Source: Lachnospiraceae bacterium UBA3804
Lineage (GTDB): Bacteria > Bacillota > Clostridia > Lachnospirales > Lachnospiraceae
NCBI GenBank assembly: GCA_002368665.1
Contig: DFEK01000011.1
Coordinates: forward strand, 132,881-196,880
Direction of reading: 5' to 3'
DNA length: 64,000 nt
Below, one piece after another: positions 8,261-16,871 of the stretch (position 1 is the first letter of the stretch; each line of letters starts with the position of its first letter). Made by a program: the position numbers and the translations under genes. The notes beneath the pieces were generated by a model. It made no database searches. It was given only the letters and a program-made list of their open reading frames with translations, and was not told where the DNA came from.

Positions 8261-9379
8261 TCACTTCTTCGCCTTACGAACCTCCCTGATCTCCTGCTTC
8301 AAAATACCATTTCGAAAAGCCCTTCCCAACCGGTATAGCGGCAGAAAAGGCAATAGTATCTTGTGTTTATAGAAGAACGGATATTCCTTCGAATACACAT
8401 CATACCCCCTGCTTCCAGGACGCACAGGTACTATGAATCTACTCCACATATAAGCAATCTTGTTGCCCTCTTTCTCGCGAATCCGATTCCGAACCCGATG
8501 TGATAATGTTCCGTAGGCTCCGGAATTCAGAATATATTCAAGCATCTGCTTATCATCATTTGTCAGCTTTTCTCCGCCGAAAAGATGTAGCGATAGGCTT
8601 CGGTTCTTCTCCTCGAAATCGGAGATCCCAAGCTTCTTTAGTTCACCGCGGATGTAATCCATATCTAACGTTTCTTTCTTTAGATACAGATATGTGTCTA
8701 TGAGAGAGCGTATTCCGGTACCGCCTCCGGAGAAGTGTTTATACTCATGTGCAGTAATATAAATATAGAAATCTTCTTTAGTAAAATGATAGCCACAGGA
8801 ATCCACGGACTCCCTGACCAATCGTTCCTTAACATTTCTATAATAGTCCGCAATAGTTGGATTAAAAAAATCTGTAAAAAGAGTCGTATGCATTTCAAAA
8901 TTCAAAACTGGCTTCTTGAAATACACATCATGGTTTCCCCTCCCATAATGTTCCGTTTCAAACCCCAAAGACTCCATAATATCCTTTACATCTGCAGCTC
9001 TCGTGGCATCAATTAAGATATCATGATCCGACATTTCCCGCATTCCGGTCTTCGGATAATAGTCCTTAAGAACCATACCTTTCAGCGGGAGATACCAGAT
9101 TACGGCTTTATCCAATTCTGCGAGCACCTTCTTCCTTGCATCGGCGAAAATGACTGTCTTACGCAAGGATGCTCCAAAACCGTCAGCAAATTGCTTGTCC
9201 TTCACTCCTGCAGATTCTAATGCAACCGCAACGATAGCTCGCACCAAATGTCTTTTGGCAACATGATAAACCGCATCCAGATCCATTGCATGAATGCGTG
9301 TTTCATCCGGTATTCTGTTGTTTACTGCACAAGATGCAAGATATAGTACATCATGGCAAGTTTGAGTATATGAGGCCAT
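8261..9379 (-). CDS. Nucleotidyltransferase-fold protein (PF14907-like)
   Basis: 372 residues and the only intact member of three in this region. The motif LPLKGMVLKDYYP at ~95-107 followed by MREMSDHDILID at ~112-123 is the family's nucleotidyltransferase signature (two aspartates for metal). These proteins are common in polysaccharide and peptide-modification loci, but substrates are not established. The C-terminus is basic (KQEIREVRKAKK). Downstream, 8172-8260 has no gene I would call. Upstream, the 9380-9662 gap holds divergent promoters; for this gene TTGCGT-18 nt-TATACA is possible near 9430-9470. Its nearness to the polysaccharide locus suggests a role there, without direct evidence. 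Confidence 0.75.
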   Translation of the reverse strand: MASYTQTCHDVLYLASCAVNNRIPDETRIHAMDLDAVYHVAKRHLVRAIVAVALESAGVKDKQFADGFGASLRKTVIFADARKKVLAELDKAVIWYLPLKGMVLKDYYPKTGMREMSDHDILIDATRAADVKDIMESLGFETEHYGRGNHDVYFKKPVLNFEMHTTLFTDFFNPTIADYYRNVKERLVRESVDSCGYHFTKEDFYIYITAHEYKHFSGGGTGIRSLIDTYLYLKKETLDMDYIRGELKKLGISDFEEKNRSLSLHLFGGEKLTNDDKQMLEYILNSGAYGTLSHRVRNRIREKEGNKIAYMWSRFIVPVRPGSRGYDVYSKEYPFFYKHKILLPFLPLYRLGRAFRNGILKQEIREVRKAKK

Positions 9380-9592
9380 CTATAAGTCCCCTTCTTCCAT
9401 TGGCATTCCTATTTGATAAACTCTTACACAAGCTTCGAATGTATAATTATTTTTATTATTATAACGCAACATCGTAGAATTTTCAAAAAATGCATGGTAT
9501 AAGGATATCATCACTGCTGCAAGAGCAGATGCTCTTCCTACATTTTTTTCCATCACTTACTGCGTTGAAATGTAGAACATTTAGTTTTCAAA

Positions 9593-9620
9593 TTGACATA
9601 GTTCATATTCGATGTATAAT
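9593..9620 (+). promoter_or_regulatory. Sigma-A promoter of the HTH-Ugd gene
   Basis: A consensus TTGACA and TATAAT are separated by 16 nt, 43 nt upstream of the ATG at 9663, which has an AAAGGAAA box. This is a clear promoter for the 9663-12290 operon. The fused helix-turn-helix of the first product could bind nearby. Confidence 0.8.
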
Positions 9621-9662
9621 AGTGATGTTATTATATAAAACAAACAAAGGAAACGAATTCAG

Positions 9663-11216
9663 ATGAATACTATTGATACAATTTATATTTCCAATCTCAT
9701 TAAAGCAACCAGACTTCAGCAGAATTTAACACAACTTGAAGTATCAAAGAAAACCGGAATTAACCGCTCCGTTCTCAGCAAAATCGAAACAGGCGAGCAA
9801 ACTCCCTCACTTGAGCAGTTGCAGCTTCTTTGTGAAACCCTTGAAATTGATCCTATTACACTTTTTTCAGTTGATAAAGAATCAGCGATTGATACTGCAG
9901 ATACTTCTTCAACTCCAGCAGAAAAGTCGAAAAAAATCAAATTACAAAACGATGGTTACAACATAGCCGTCGCCGGCACCGGCTATGTGGGACTTTCCCT
10001 TGCCGTTCTTCTTGCCCAGTACAACCGCGTCACCGCTGTCGATATCATCCCGGAGAAAGTAAAAAAACTTAACAAATTCATTTCGCCTATCCAGGATGAT
10101 TATATTGAAAAATACTTAGAAGAGGCCAAGAATAAAGAGCGCACCCTAAACCTGAAAGCAACTACCAACGCCGAGGATGCTTATAAAGATGCGGATTTCA
10201 TCATTATTGCCGCACCAACCAACTACGATTCCGCGAAAAACTTCTTCGATTGCTCCGCAGTGGAAACCGTAATCGAGACAATTTTAAAAGCAACCAAATC
10301 AAGAAGAACCAAGCCTACTATTGTCATTAAATCCACCATTCCGGTAGGCTATACAAAGCAGGTTCGCAAAAAATACAAGACCGACAATATTATTTTCAGC
10401 CCGGAATTTCTGCGGGAATCCAAGGCATTATATGACAATCTCTATCCCAGCCGCATTATCGTCGGCTGCGATGCAAAAACAGAAAAAAGAGCAAAGATTT
10501 TTGCGGAACTTCTAAAACAAGGAGCAATCAAAGATAATATAGAAACTCTCTTCGTAGGCTACACGGAAGCGGAAGCCACAAAGCTTTTCGTCAACACATA
10601 TCTTGCCTTAAGAGTCTCCTATTTTAACGAACTGGATACCTACGCCGAGGTCAAAGGCCTTAGCACCAAAGATATCATAAAAGGTGTCTGCCTGGATCCC
10701 AGAGTCGGCGATTATTACAATAACCCTTCATTTGGCTACGGAGGATACTGCCTGCCGAAGGATACCAAGCAGTTACTTGCAAACTATAATGATGTTCCTC
10801 AAAATATGATGACTGCCATTGTGGAAAGCAACCGGACCAGGAAGGATTTCATCGCGGATCGAGTGCTGGAGATTGCCGGAACCTATGGCAACAGCGAGTC
10901 CTTCTCTGCTGCTAAAGAAACACAGCAGAAAGGAATTGTGGTCGGCGTATATCGTCTAACCATGAAATCCAATAGTGACAATTTCCGTCAGTCCTCCATA
11001 CAGGGCGTTATGAAACGTATCAAAGCAAAGGGTGCCACAGTGGTCATCTACGAGCCGACGCTGGAGAACGGTTCCACCTTCTTTGGCAGCCAAGTTATCA
11101 ACGATATCAAGAAGTTCAAAAAGATGTGCGGATGCATTATCGCTAACCGCTATGATCCAGTGTTGGATGATGTGGAAGAAAAGGTCTATACCCGTGACCT
11201 ATTCAGGAGGGATTAA
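9663..11216 (+). CDS. XRE helix-turn-helix fused to UDP-glucose 6-dehydrogenase
   Basis: 517 residues in one uninterrupted frame. Residues ~9-67 are an XRE-type HTH (RLQQNLTQLEVSKKTGINRS, LSKIETGEQTPSLEQL). After a polar linker (~70-95) comes a full nucleotide-sugar dehydrogenase: Rossmann GTGYVG at 105-110, STIPVGYTKQV at ~224-234, FSPEFLRESKALYDNLYPSR at ~245-264, and the catalytic cysteine C363 in GYGGYCLPKDTKQL. The reaction would be UDP-glucose + 2 NAD+ to UDP-glucuronate. Usual family length is ~390-450, so the extra ~95 residues are the HTH and linker. The linker and HTH DNA is AT-richer than the enzyme part. The next gene, 3 nt downstream, would use the product. A self-regulating enzyme is an inference. 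Confidence 0.88.
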   Translation: MNTIDTIYISNLIKATRLQQNLTQLEVSKKTGINRSVLSKIETGEQTPSLEQLQLLCETLEIDPITLFSVDKESAIDTADTSSTPAEKSKKIKLQNDGYNIAVAGTGYVGLSLAVLLAQYNRVTAVDIIPEKVKKLNKFISPIQDDYIEKYLEEAKNKERTLNLKATTNAEDAYKDADFIIIAAPTNYDSAKNFFDCSAVETVIETILKATKSRRTKPTIVIKSTIPVGYTKQVRKKYKTDNIIFSPEFLRESKALYDNLYPSRIIVGCDAKTEKRAKIFAELLKQGAIKDNIETLFVGYTEAEATKLFVNTYLALRVSYFNELDTYAEVKGLSTKDIIKGVCLDPRVGDYYNNPSFGYGGYCLPKDTKQLLANYNDVPQNMMTAIVESNRTRKDFIADRVLEIAGTYGNSESFSAAKETQQKGIVVGVYRLTMKSNSDNFRQSSIQGVMKRIKAKGATVVIYEPTLENGSTFFGSQVINDIKKFKKMCGCIIANRYDPVLDDVEEKVYTRDLFRRD

Positions 11217-11219
11217 TCC

Positions 11220-12290
11220 ATGAGCAAAGTAAAAATCGGTCTGAACTATAAAACCATCCTCGTGACTGGCTCCCCTGGATTCATTGGTGCCAATCTGGTC
11301 CTCCGTCTTCTGGAGGAAATGACTGGCGGCACTGTAATCAGCCTGGATAATATGAACGATTATTATGATCCGGCACTGAAAAAATACCGGCTAGGGCTGA
11401 TCGAGGAAGCTGCAAAAACGAGCCCGGTCAAGCATATCTTCATCAAAGGCTCCATCGCGGACAAAGGTCTCATTGACCAGGTCTTTGCCGAATACAAGCC
11501 CGCCGTGGTCGTCAACCTTGCCGCCCAGGCCGGTGTCCGCTATTCCATCGACCATCCGGATGTCTATATCGAAAGCAACCTCATCGGCTTCTATAACATT
11601 CTAGAAGCCTGTCGGCACAATCCAGTTGACCATCTGGTGTATGCCTCCAGCTCCTCTGTTTACGGTGGGAATAAAAAGGTTCCATTCAGTACCGATGATA
11701 AGGTTGATAATCCCGTGAGTCTCTATGCCGCAACGAAGAAAAGCGATGAGCTGCTGGCTCATGCCTACTCTAAGCTCTACAATATTCCTTCTACTGGCTT
11801 ACGCTTCTTCACCGTCTATGGTCCTGCCGGACGGCCTGATATGTTCTACTACTCTGCGACCAACACGCTCTCCAAAGGTGGTACGATTAAGATCTTCAAT
11901 TACGGCAACTGCAAGCGTGACTTTACGTTTGTAGACGACATCGTGGAAGGGATTGTCCGTGTCATGCAAGGTGCTCCGGAGAAACTCACCGGTGAAGATG
12001 GTCTTCCTCTTCCGCCTTACGCCGTTTACAACATCGGCGGTGGCACTCCTGAAAACCTGCTTGATTACATCAGCACACTTCAGGAAGAGCTCGTTCATAC
12101 AGGCGTTCTTCCTGCTGACTATGATTTCGAAACTCACCGTGAGCTGGTCGGTATGCAACCTGGCGATGTTCCTGTCACTTATGCTGATAGCAAAGGGCTG
12201 GAAGATGACTATGGATTCAAACCCACTATTGGCATCCGCGAGGGATTGAGGAAGTTTGCCGAGTGGTACAAAGAATATTACAACACGTAA
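11220..12290 (+). CDS. UDP-glucuronate 4-epimerase-like NAD-dependent epimerase
   Basis: 356 residues, extended SDR family. TGSPGFIGANL (~16-26) is the NAD-binding glycine motif, and YAATKK with a preceding ASSSSVYG gives the serine/tyrosine/lysine catalytic set. NLAAQAGVRYSIDHPDVY is typical of UDP-glucuronate 4-epimerases, which make UDP-galacturonate. It starts 3 nt after the UDP-glucose dehydrogenase gene and shares its operon, so the pair converts UDP-glucose to UDP-glucuronate and then UDP-galacturonate for polysaccharide synthesis. Note the glycine motif reads GSPGFIG rather than the usual GxAGFIG. A terminator follows. Confidence 0.85.
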   Translation: MSKVKIGLNYKTILVTGSPGFIGANLVLRLLEEMTGGTVISLDNMNDYYDPALKKYRLGLIEEAAKTSPVKHIFIKGSIADKGLIDQVFAEYKPAVVVNLAAQAGVRYSIDHPDVYIESNLIGFYNILEACRHNPVDHLVYASSSSVYGGNKKVPFSTDDKVDNPVSLYAATKKSDELLAHAYSKLYNIPSTGLRFFTVYGPAGRPDMFYYSATNTLSKGGTIKIFNYGNCKRDFTFVDDIVEGIVRVMQGAPEKLTGEDGLPLPPYAVYNIGGGTPENLLDYISTLQEELVHTGVLPADYDFETHRELVGMQPGDVPVTYADSKGLEDDYGFKPTIGIREGLRKFAEWYKEYYNT

Positions 12291-12317
12291 CAATCCAAAT
12301 GCTTAGATTTGAAAGAA

Positions 12318-12352
12318 AGCCGAGGAGCTGATTTACCTCGGCTATTCTTTTC
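12318..12352 (+). terminator. Rho-independent terminator
   Basis: AGCCGAGG and CCTCGGCT form an 8-bp stem with a 10-nt loop followed by a T-rich tail (ATTCTTTT), ending the dehydrogenase-epimerase operon. Confidence 0.8.
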
Positions 12353-12366
12353 GACTGACATCGCCG

Positions 12367-12570
12367 TCATGCCCTAGACATCCCTTCTGCAGGGGTGTTG
12401 CAAGCGTTTATCTCACCCCTCAAAGCGCCAGGCACCGGGTACAGTTCGTAAAAGCACTTCTCGCAAAGCTGCCCGGAGCCTTCGACAAAGTAACGACGGA
12501 GCGTGATCGGGGTGTTGGGATGATAGGGTGTTGGTTTATTACAACGGATGCAGAGTTCTTTTTGTTCCAT
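12367..12570 (-). CDS. Small zinc-ribbon protein
   Basis: 67 residues with two CxxC pairs, LCIRCNKP near the N-terminus and QLCEKCFYELYP at ~35-46, which should bind one zinc ion. I do not recognise a named family. It starts 9 nt after the DUF4062 gene on the same strand and is likely translationally coupled to it. A nearly identical but truncated start occurs after the SEFIR gene at 5411-5452, so it is a recurrent partner of NAD-sensing-type domain genes. It might be a small regulator or accessory subunit. Confidence 0.65.
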   Translation of the reverse strand: MEQKELCIRCNKPTPYHPNTPITLRRYFVEGSGQLCEKCFYELYPVPGALRGEINACNTPAEGMSRA

Positions 12571-12578
12571 CTTCCTTA

Positions 12579-14009
12579 CTATTCTACAATGAACTTAATT
12601 GTAGTTTCCTCTGGATCTTGGTACTCCGCACACATCAAAGTAAGTTTTGCTTCAAATTCTCCGGAGACGAGTGGCACGATATATCCCCCGTAAAAATAAT
12701 CAAACTTTGTGTGAACAATTCCTTGCTTCTGTTCGATTTCTACTATGTTGTCTTCAATCTCAATCGACGAATAAATAGTATTTTCATTCCTGAAAGGCGA
12801 AGCAACTATCGCTGAAATATCCGGAAGACTCCCGAATCCTCCAATATTTGAGAGCGGCATATCTAAAGCAAACGCCCTTTCATGTTGTACTTTTGCATAT
12901 GCTTTCTGGATGGGATCCTTCCCCTTTTCAGGTGCAGTTGGTTCATCCATTGCAATAGCATCATCCGTGTTTAGAATGTAAACTTGATCTGGAAATTCAA
13001 TTGTGACACTAACATCCGTGGCCTTTGCTGTACCAAGATTGTTTACAAAAAAAGTAATCGGAATACCGTTTTCCTTGATCCGCAGATATATCCGGTAAGC
13101 GTTTAAATATCTCTCCAGTATTTCTTTCGAAGGAAGCGCGTCGTTATATGCCTTAATAGCGTCATCTGAGATTCGACTGCTTATTTCTGCCGGAATGTCT
13201 GAACGGGATAGCGGATAATACTCTGCTTGCTGTGTCTTTGTCGATATTTGCTTTAGTTTTAGATGAATTGCTCCATCTTCTTCAATCGTGATCAAGTCTT
13301 CACGATTGAAGAATTCTGGATGTTTTTCGTCCTTATCTGGCCTTGTACATCCTATAGTAAGAGTCAGCAACGGCTGGCGTTCCGATTCCTTCCTGAGCTG
13401 TTCTATTTCCAAAGCTTGTTTTTTATTTTCTTCTTGAAGCTCTCTGTTCTGCTTACTGAGCTCAACAATTTCTGACAAGCTCTTCTCAATATCGACCGAA
13501 TCGCCACGGATCCAGCCCGGTCGCTTCGTTCTCGTAATCTGCTTATAGAGCGCTGTAGTTACCTTCTGAGCTAACTCATCAGGACTCCTCCACCATTCTA
13601 CGAGCCTACCTGTTTTTACAGAATTCTTGAAGGCGGTCAGCTCATCTCGATGAACAGTTTCCACAAACTCTGGCTTTACTGCAACACTATCATCAAGCAG
13701 AAAAGCAAGAATAGGTATGCCTTTTTCTAACGCATACCTGAACTCTTTCTCTGTATAGCTAATTCCAGCGTCAGCACGCCCTTCCGGTATCACGGAACCA
13801 TACCTTTGACCTATGATGAGCACATAATAATCAGAAGAATCAATTGTTTCGCTGATAATCTGCCACTGATCTTCATTTGCAGCGCCAAATAACTCCATGC
13901 CCACAGGGAAATGGTACATCGAAAGGATGGCATCTCGTACTTTTGCTCTAGCTTCTATTAGGTCTGTATATGTAGAACTGATGAAGACTTGGTATTTCTT
14001 ATCTAGCAT
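12579..14009 (-). CDS. DUF4062 domain protein with coiled coil
   Basis: 476 residues. Residues ~5-125 match DUF4062, a TIR-like/nucleoside-deoxyribosyltransferase-like fold: KYQVFISSTYTDLIEARAKV, PVGMELFGA, SDYYVLIIGQRYGS, ISYTEKEFRYAL. Residues ~150-205 are a predicted coiled coil (ELSKQNRELQEENKKQALEI). The C-terminal ~270 residues look like beta-rich domains (VSVTIEFPDQVYIL, GEFEAKLTLMC) of unknown kind. DUF4062 often occurs as the effector or N-terminal domain of defence NTPases, but here no NTPase domain follows. The start follows GGAGG. A small zinc-ribbon gene is downstream. A role in defence is inferred from domain and neighbours. Confidence 0.8.
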   Translation of the reverse strand: MLDKKYQVFISSTYTDLIEARAKVRDAILSMYHFPVGMELFGAANEDQWQIISETIDSSDYYVLIIGQRYGSVIPEGRADAGISYTEKEFRYALEKGIPILAFLLDDSVAVKPEFVETVHRDELTAFKNSVKTGRLVEWWRSPDELAQKVTTALYKQITRTKRPGWIRGDSVDIEKSLSEIVELSKQNRELQEENKKQALEIEQLRKESERQPLLTLTIGCTRPDKDEKHPEFFNREDLITIEEDGAIHLKLKQISTKTQQAEYYPLSRSDIPAEISSRISDDAIKAYNDALPSKEILERYLNAYRIYLRIKENGIPITFFVNNLGTAKATDVSVTIEFPDQVYILNTDDAIAMDEPTAPEKGKDPIQKAYAKVQHERAFALDMPLSNIGGFGSLPDISAIVASPFRNENTIYSSIEIEDNIVEIEQKQGIVHTKFDYFYGGYIVPLVSGEFEAKLTLMCAEYQDPEETTIKFIVE

Positions 14010-14131
14010 CAGTATGCCTCCTTTCCCTGTTCCTTACTTTCCCAGTATGGATTCCCCGCCACAGCAAACCCGCTGACTACGGTTGTGTCAAGCCGGTGCT
14101 TACAGTCATATGTAGGCTTGGAGGAGTTGTT

Positions 14132-15247
14132 TTACGGCTCCCAGGGCGTATACTCCTTCCCTTCAAGGATATCTGCTATACGTTCACAAGCATGACCATC
14201 ACCATAGGGATTCACGGCATGAGCCATCTTATTATACTCATCCTGGTTTTCCAAGAGAAGCTTGAAGGTTTTATAAATCGTCTCCTCATCGGTTCCAACA
14301 AGCTTCAAAGTCCCCGCATCCACACCTTCCGGTCTCTCAGTCGTATCTCGCATGACAAGGACCGGTACGCCATAGGACGGGCATTCCTCCTGAATTCCGC
14401 CGGAATCAGTCAGGCAGAGGAAGCTACGGGCTTCAAAGTTATGGCAGTCGAACACCTCTATCGGCTCGATGATGTGAATACGGTCACAGTCTCCGAGTTC
14501 CTCATCAGCAGCCTGTCTCACCACCGGGTTCATATGAATCGGGTACACAGCCTTGCAATCCAGATGCTCGTCAAGAACACGACGTATAGCCCGGAACATG
14601 TGGTGCATCGGCTCACCGAGGTTTTCCCGACGATGGGCTGTAATAAAAATCAGCTTGTCATCGCCAACCCAGTCAAGTTCTGGGTGATGGTAGTCCTCCT
14701 TGACCGTATGCTGCATGGCATCAATGACCGTGTTGCCAGTAACATAGATGTTGTCCGGGTTGCGTCCTTCACGGAGGAGGTTGGATTTAGACAGCGGTGT
14801 CGGAGCGAAGTTGTACTGAGAAACGATAGACACAGCTTCCCGGTTGAACTCTTCCGGATATGGAGAATAGATATTATAAGTCCTGAGTCCTGCCTCAACA
14901 TGACCGACCGGAATTTGGAGATAGAAGCAAGCCAGAGCCGTCACGAAAGTAGTAGATGTGTCACCATGGACAAGAACAACGTCCGGCTTTTCCTTTTCCA
15001 ACACGTCTTTAATTCCGTTCAGGATGTTTGCAGTGATGTCGAACAGTGTCTGTCGGTCCTTCATGATGTTGAGATCATAGTCTGGAGTTACGTCAAAGGT
15101 CTTGAGTACCTGATCAAGCATCTGTCTGTGCTGAGCTGTAACGCACACAACTACTTCCAGTCCATCCCTCTTCTTCATTTCATTGACCAGGGGACAAATC
15201 TTGATCGCCTCTGGTCTTGTACCGAATACAGTCATCACTTTTTTCAT
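14132..15247 (-). CDS. wecB: UDP-N-acetylglucosamine 2-epimerase (non-hydrolysing)
   Basis: 371 residues, full family length. It interconverts UDP-GlcNAc and UDP-ManNAc in the cytoplasm. Family motifs are visible: FGTRPEAIKICPLV at the N-terminus, VLVHGDTSTTF, GHVEAGLRTYN, ITAHRRENLGEP and LTDSGGIQEECPS. It is the last gene of the long minus-strand polysaccharide locus, 58 nt after the wzx-like gene. UDP-ManNAc would feed a ManNAc-containing repeat unit. No UDP-ManNAc dehydrogenase is seen nearby. Confidence 0.93.
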   Translation of the reverse strand: MKKVMTVFGTRPEAIKICPLVNEMKKRDGLEVVVCVTAQHRQMLDQVLKTFDVTPDYDLNIMKDRQTLFDITANILNGIKDVLEKEKPDVVLVHGDTSTTFVTALACFYLQIPVGHVEAGLRTYNIYSPYPEEFNREAVSIVSQYNFAPTPLSKSNLLREGRNPDNIYVTGNTVIDAMQHTVKEDYHHPELDWVGDDKLIFITAHRRENLGEPMHHMFRAIRRVLDEHLDCKAVYPIHMNPVVRQAADEELGDCDRIHIIEPIEVFDCHNFEARSFLCLTDSGGIQEECPSYGVPVLVMRDTTERPEGVDAGTLKLVGTDEETIYKTFKLLLENQDEYNKMAHAVNPYGDGHACERIADILEGKEYTPWEP

Positions 15248-15305
15248 ATGTTTCTACCTTTCACCTTCGGTTGAATCCAATACCAACCAATTATTGAAAC
15301 CGAGC

Positions 15306-16820
15306 TCAAGCATTTGTACGTTTTGAAAGTATACCTTTTACTCTATTAATTACAGTCATTGTTGCGTCTCTAAAGAACACAATATCATTCACACTTACAA
15401 GAATAGCAAGAATTATAACTGTCCGTATTGAAATCAGAATCCAATCAAGATAACTGGAATACTCTATAGTTGGTAGTGCATTGTGAATAAAAACTGTGAG
15501 CAATATTATAATTCCTGAACTTCCGATGCTCTTAACAACTTTTAACCAAGACCTTTTTACAATATGTTTGCACATATATACAGAAAATTGAAGAGTCCTA
15601 AACAATGTAGCAAACACTGTGCCTATAGCCACACCAATCAGTCCAAACTTAAACACACAAATAACAGAAATTAGAACATTCATACCCGCTTCAAAGTATG
15701 CTCCAACTTTTGTTTGTTTGAAGTGCCCCGCTGCCTCAACAAGATTTTGATAAGGGATGCGAATACAATTAAAGAAACCTGCTATAGTAATCAGAACAGC
15801 AAAAAATGGTTGAATGTAATTAGCATCAGTAACCCCTTTCGTGTACAATGAGACGAAAGGTACAATCATTATCAACGTAGTTCCAAAAAGAATTGTTGAA
15901 ATTGATGCTGTCATTGTTTCAAAAGCATCGAAGTTCTCGTGAAGTAAGCGGTCTTCATTTTTTGCAATCATATCTCCAAATGCTGCCGCCACACTTTGTA
16001 TTGAATTTTTAACAACGATAGTGATTCCATTAATAACTAAATAATACACAGAATATATTGAAACATCTTTCAATGTTGCAAACCAAGTAAGAACCACTAT
16101 ATCTGTATTTGTATTCACAAAAAAAGCTACTTGGTGAGCAAAAGCGTCCCATCTTTGCGATATTGCATCATTATCTGGCTCAACGTTTTTGATAATATGA
16201 AATTTATGCTTTGCGTATATATTTATAGCTAACGGATTGAGCGCATATACTAATGCACTCCCCAACTTTACAATATGAATTCCAGCTCCGGCTTTAATTA
16301 AAATAGCCGCTACTACTGTATTCAATATAGTAGTGAATATCTGAATTAACGAAACAACGCCATTTCTTTGAGCCGCAAGTAGTAGCAAATGATAGGTGAG
16401 TCCGAACTGGTATTGGGCAAATGTAGACAACCCAAGTATGAGTACCAGAGTGAATGAGAAGAACCAATCAAATTCTTTATTAACAAAGGCAGGATATACA
16501 CACGCAAAAGCAACTAATGCACCCAGAAAAATCAAAGCCACTTTATGAAGGAAATTCTCAGTGGCTTTGATAACTCTACTTACCTGAACAGTATCCCCTT
16601 CTGCAAGTGGTTTGTATAACGCTGCTTTGGTGACTCCACCGATCCCCGCTCGTAAAAGTGAAACAGCACTAAGAAACTGGGAAATCGAATTCGTAATTCC
16701 GTTATAGTCTGAGCCAAAAGCTCCTAGTATTAATCGTGGCAGAATCATACCACATACTAATGCTACAGCTTCGTATAAAAGACCATATATAGTATTTATT
16801 AGCGCTCTCTTACTCCTCAT
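15306..16820 (-). CDS. wzx: Wzx-type polysaccharide flippase
   Basis: 504 residues with about 12-14 hydrophobic segments, MATE/PST superfamily. The N-terminus NTIYGLLYEAVALVCGMILPRLILGAFGSDYNGITNSISQF is typical of oligosaccharide flippases that move undecaprenyl-linked repeat units across the membrane. It sits between the FrhB-like gene and wecB and pairs with the Wzy polymerase at 19778-21037. The assignment as flippase is by fold and context. Confidence 0.85.
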   Translation of the reverse strand: MRSKRALINTIYGLLYEAVALVCGMILPRLILGAFGSDYNGITNSISQFLSAVSLLRAGIGGVTKAALYKPLAEGDTVQVSRVIKATENFLHKVALIFLGALVAFACVYPAFVNKEFDWFFSFTLVLILGLSTFAQYQFGLTYHLLLLAAQRNGVVSLIQIFTTILNTVVAAILIKAGAGIHIVKLGSALVYALNPLAINIYAKHKFHIIKNVEPDNDAISQRWDAFAHQVAFFVNTNTDIVVLTWFATLKDVSIYSVYYLVINGITIVVKNSIQSVAAAFGDMIAKNEDRLLHENFDAFETMTASISTILFGTTLIMIVPFVSLYTKGVTDANYIQPFFAVLITIAGFFNCIRIPYQNLVEAAGHFKQTKVGAYFEAGMNVLISVICVFKFGLIGVAIGTVFATLFRTLQFSVYMCKHIVKRSWLKVVKSIGSSGIIILLTVFIHNALPTIEYSSYLDWILISIRTVIILAILVSVNDIVFFRDATMTVINRVKGILSKRTNA

Positions 16821-16871
16821 TATTCCTCACTCTGTTTTGTCGTATATGATCAAGAATCTATACATGTAATA

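Noticed and set aside
14032..14131. Terminator sought after wecB
   Set aside because: No stem with a T-tract was seen; a TTGACA lies here but with no matching -10, so neither feature is called.
14096..15274. 392-codon plus-strand ORF opposite wecB
   Set aside because: It is an antisense shadow of the wecB gene; wecB has clear family motifs and the antisense product has none.
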